Made by a program: the position numbers and the translations under genes. Positions 63,115 to 64,000 of a stretch of DNA of 64,000 nt are shown in pieces; position 1 is the first letter of the stretch, and the number at the start of each line of letters is the position of its first letter. Origin of the DNA: Gigantopelta aegis. Taxonomy: Eukaryota; Mollusca; Gastropoda; Neomphalida; Peltospiridae. The notes beneath the pieces were generated by a model. The model worked only from the letters and a program-made list of their open reading frames with translations. It had not been told where the DNA came from and searched no databases. Location of the stretch: assembly GCF_016097555.1 (NCBI RefSeq), contig NC_054702.1, positions 91,849,798 through 91,913,797 on the forward strand. The letters are read 5' to 3'.

Positions 63115-63428
63115 GACAATGACCTAGTAATAATATGTGACACACCACCAACCCAAGTTGTCCCTACATGTGAGGTTTGATGGTCCTGTATGCAAGATAT
63201 AATCCGGACAAGGATTTACTGTGATGTGCAGGATATTGTGAAAAGTATGTCACAATGACCTAGCAATAGTACGCGACACACAGCTATCCCAAGTTGTTCC
63301 TACATGTGAGGTTTGATGGTCCTGTATGCAAGATATGGTCTAGACAAGAAAAAGTTAACAGACAGACGTACGGATGGATGGACAACACCATACCAGAATA
63401 CGACCCATGATAGACGGGTGTATAAAAA
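63115..63428 (+). repeat. Dispersed repeat with a tandem ~137-bp unit and GACAGAC-type tail
   Basis: Two units (about 63119-63208 and 63256-63346) share CATGTGAGGTTTGATGGTCC and TGTATGCAAGATAT. The tail AACAGACAGACGTACGGATG ... TAGACGGGTGTATAAAAA resembles common molluscan/cnidarian interspersed repeats (from general knowledge, not searched). Confidence 0.65.
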
Positions 63429-64000
63429 TTGTATAAGAGAAATTATGATGTATTATATATTTTTTGTATGAAGCTAAAAATTATGGTTTGGGAATATTCT
63501 GTTGCCAACTTCAATTCTTTATATTTGGTTAAGTGGGGATAGTCTTCCACTAGTGCTTTTTCTGAGTTTAAATGAATCCCTCTACATTCCCACTCAACAA
63601 ACACATAAACAAAATCTTTTTATTCCGTGTATTACTTACATAATGTTTCTAAGGATACCTATTACATTTTATTATTAAAGTCAAGTAACTATCAGTTAAA
63701 AAATCATAGGTTTTGCTTATCATCCCAGTGATACACAATACAGAATGTTTTGTAACCTATTGCAACATGCAGAATAATTCTTTATCAATTTGAATGACAT
63801 ATGTCTATGATAAATCTGCATACACTGTAGTCATGCACGCACGCTGCTACATTCTGTCTCAACATGGAAAGTGCACAGCTGTTTGATAAATCTTATTCAG
63901 TGACAATCAGAAGTGAGTGGATGTAGAGAACCTCAGCTTATTAGGTCCACTTTGAAACACCATGTCATTTTGGCTAATGAAGGTCATGTCAGGGTTCAAC
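63429..64000. other. Unrecognised terminal stretch
   Basis: No supported exon, although the missing cathepsin 5' exon could lie here or beyond. None of the short - strand frames joins exon a in phase with a signal peptide. Confidence 0.4.

Overview
This is animal nuclear DNA, AT-rich, with long introns and dense transposon debris. The tRNA-derived SINE family found about 18 times, the LINE/Tc1/piggyBac mixture and the two gene structures suggest a mollusc, most likely a marine gastropod. The species cannot be fixed from sequence alone.

Two real host genes are present, in convergent (tail-to-tail) order. The first is an hnRNP U / hnRNP U-like gene on the + strand: 18 coding exons between 2449 and 28786 encode 847 residues. 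The domain order is SAP domain, acidic/heptad linker, RS-rich basic patch, SPRY domain, P-loop kinase-like domain, RGG boxes and a Q/N/G/Y-rich tail. A YY1-type motif lies about 100 bp upstream of its ATG. The second is a cathepsin F-type papain-family protease on the - strand: ten coding exons between 51326 and 34685 give 360 residues plus stop. They cover the I29 inhibitor propeptide and a full catalytic domain with Gln, Cys, His and Asn in place. The 5' exon(s) carrying the start codon and signal peptide were not found. Every exon join was checked for phase. Each gene has one GC-AG intron.

The rest is introns and mobile DNA. There are four Tc1/mariner (DD34E) elements at 8.1-9.5, 13.2-14.8, 35.9-37.4 and 60.4-61.9 kb; the last has a single nonsense codon. 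A broken L1/Tx1-like LINE lies at 54.0-58.2 kb. Non-autonomous DNA elements include a piggyBac-like TTAA family with about six copies, an 820-bp TA-flanked element with two copies, and several MITEs and foldbacks. SINEs with at least two kinds of tRNA-like head are scattered throughout.

The most unusual structure is in the cathepsin gene. A 21-bp minisatellite in the third intron seen is a tandem amplification of the exon-intron junction itself. Each unit repeats the last 12 exon bases and the first 9 intron bases, including the 5' splice site. It therefore lays down a ladder of potential donors, mostly in frame, just ahead of the catalytic cysteine. A second array (65-bp units, about 31 copies) starts at the 5' splice site of another intron of the same gene, and a 37-bp array in the hnRNP U gene runs up to a 3' splice site. 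MITEs have inserted into two of these arrays.
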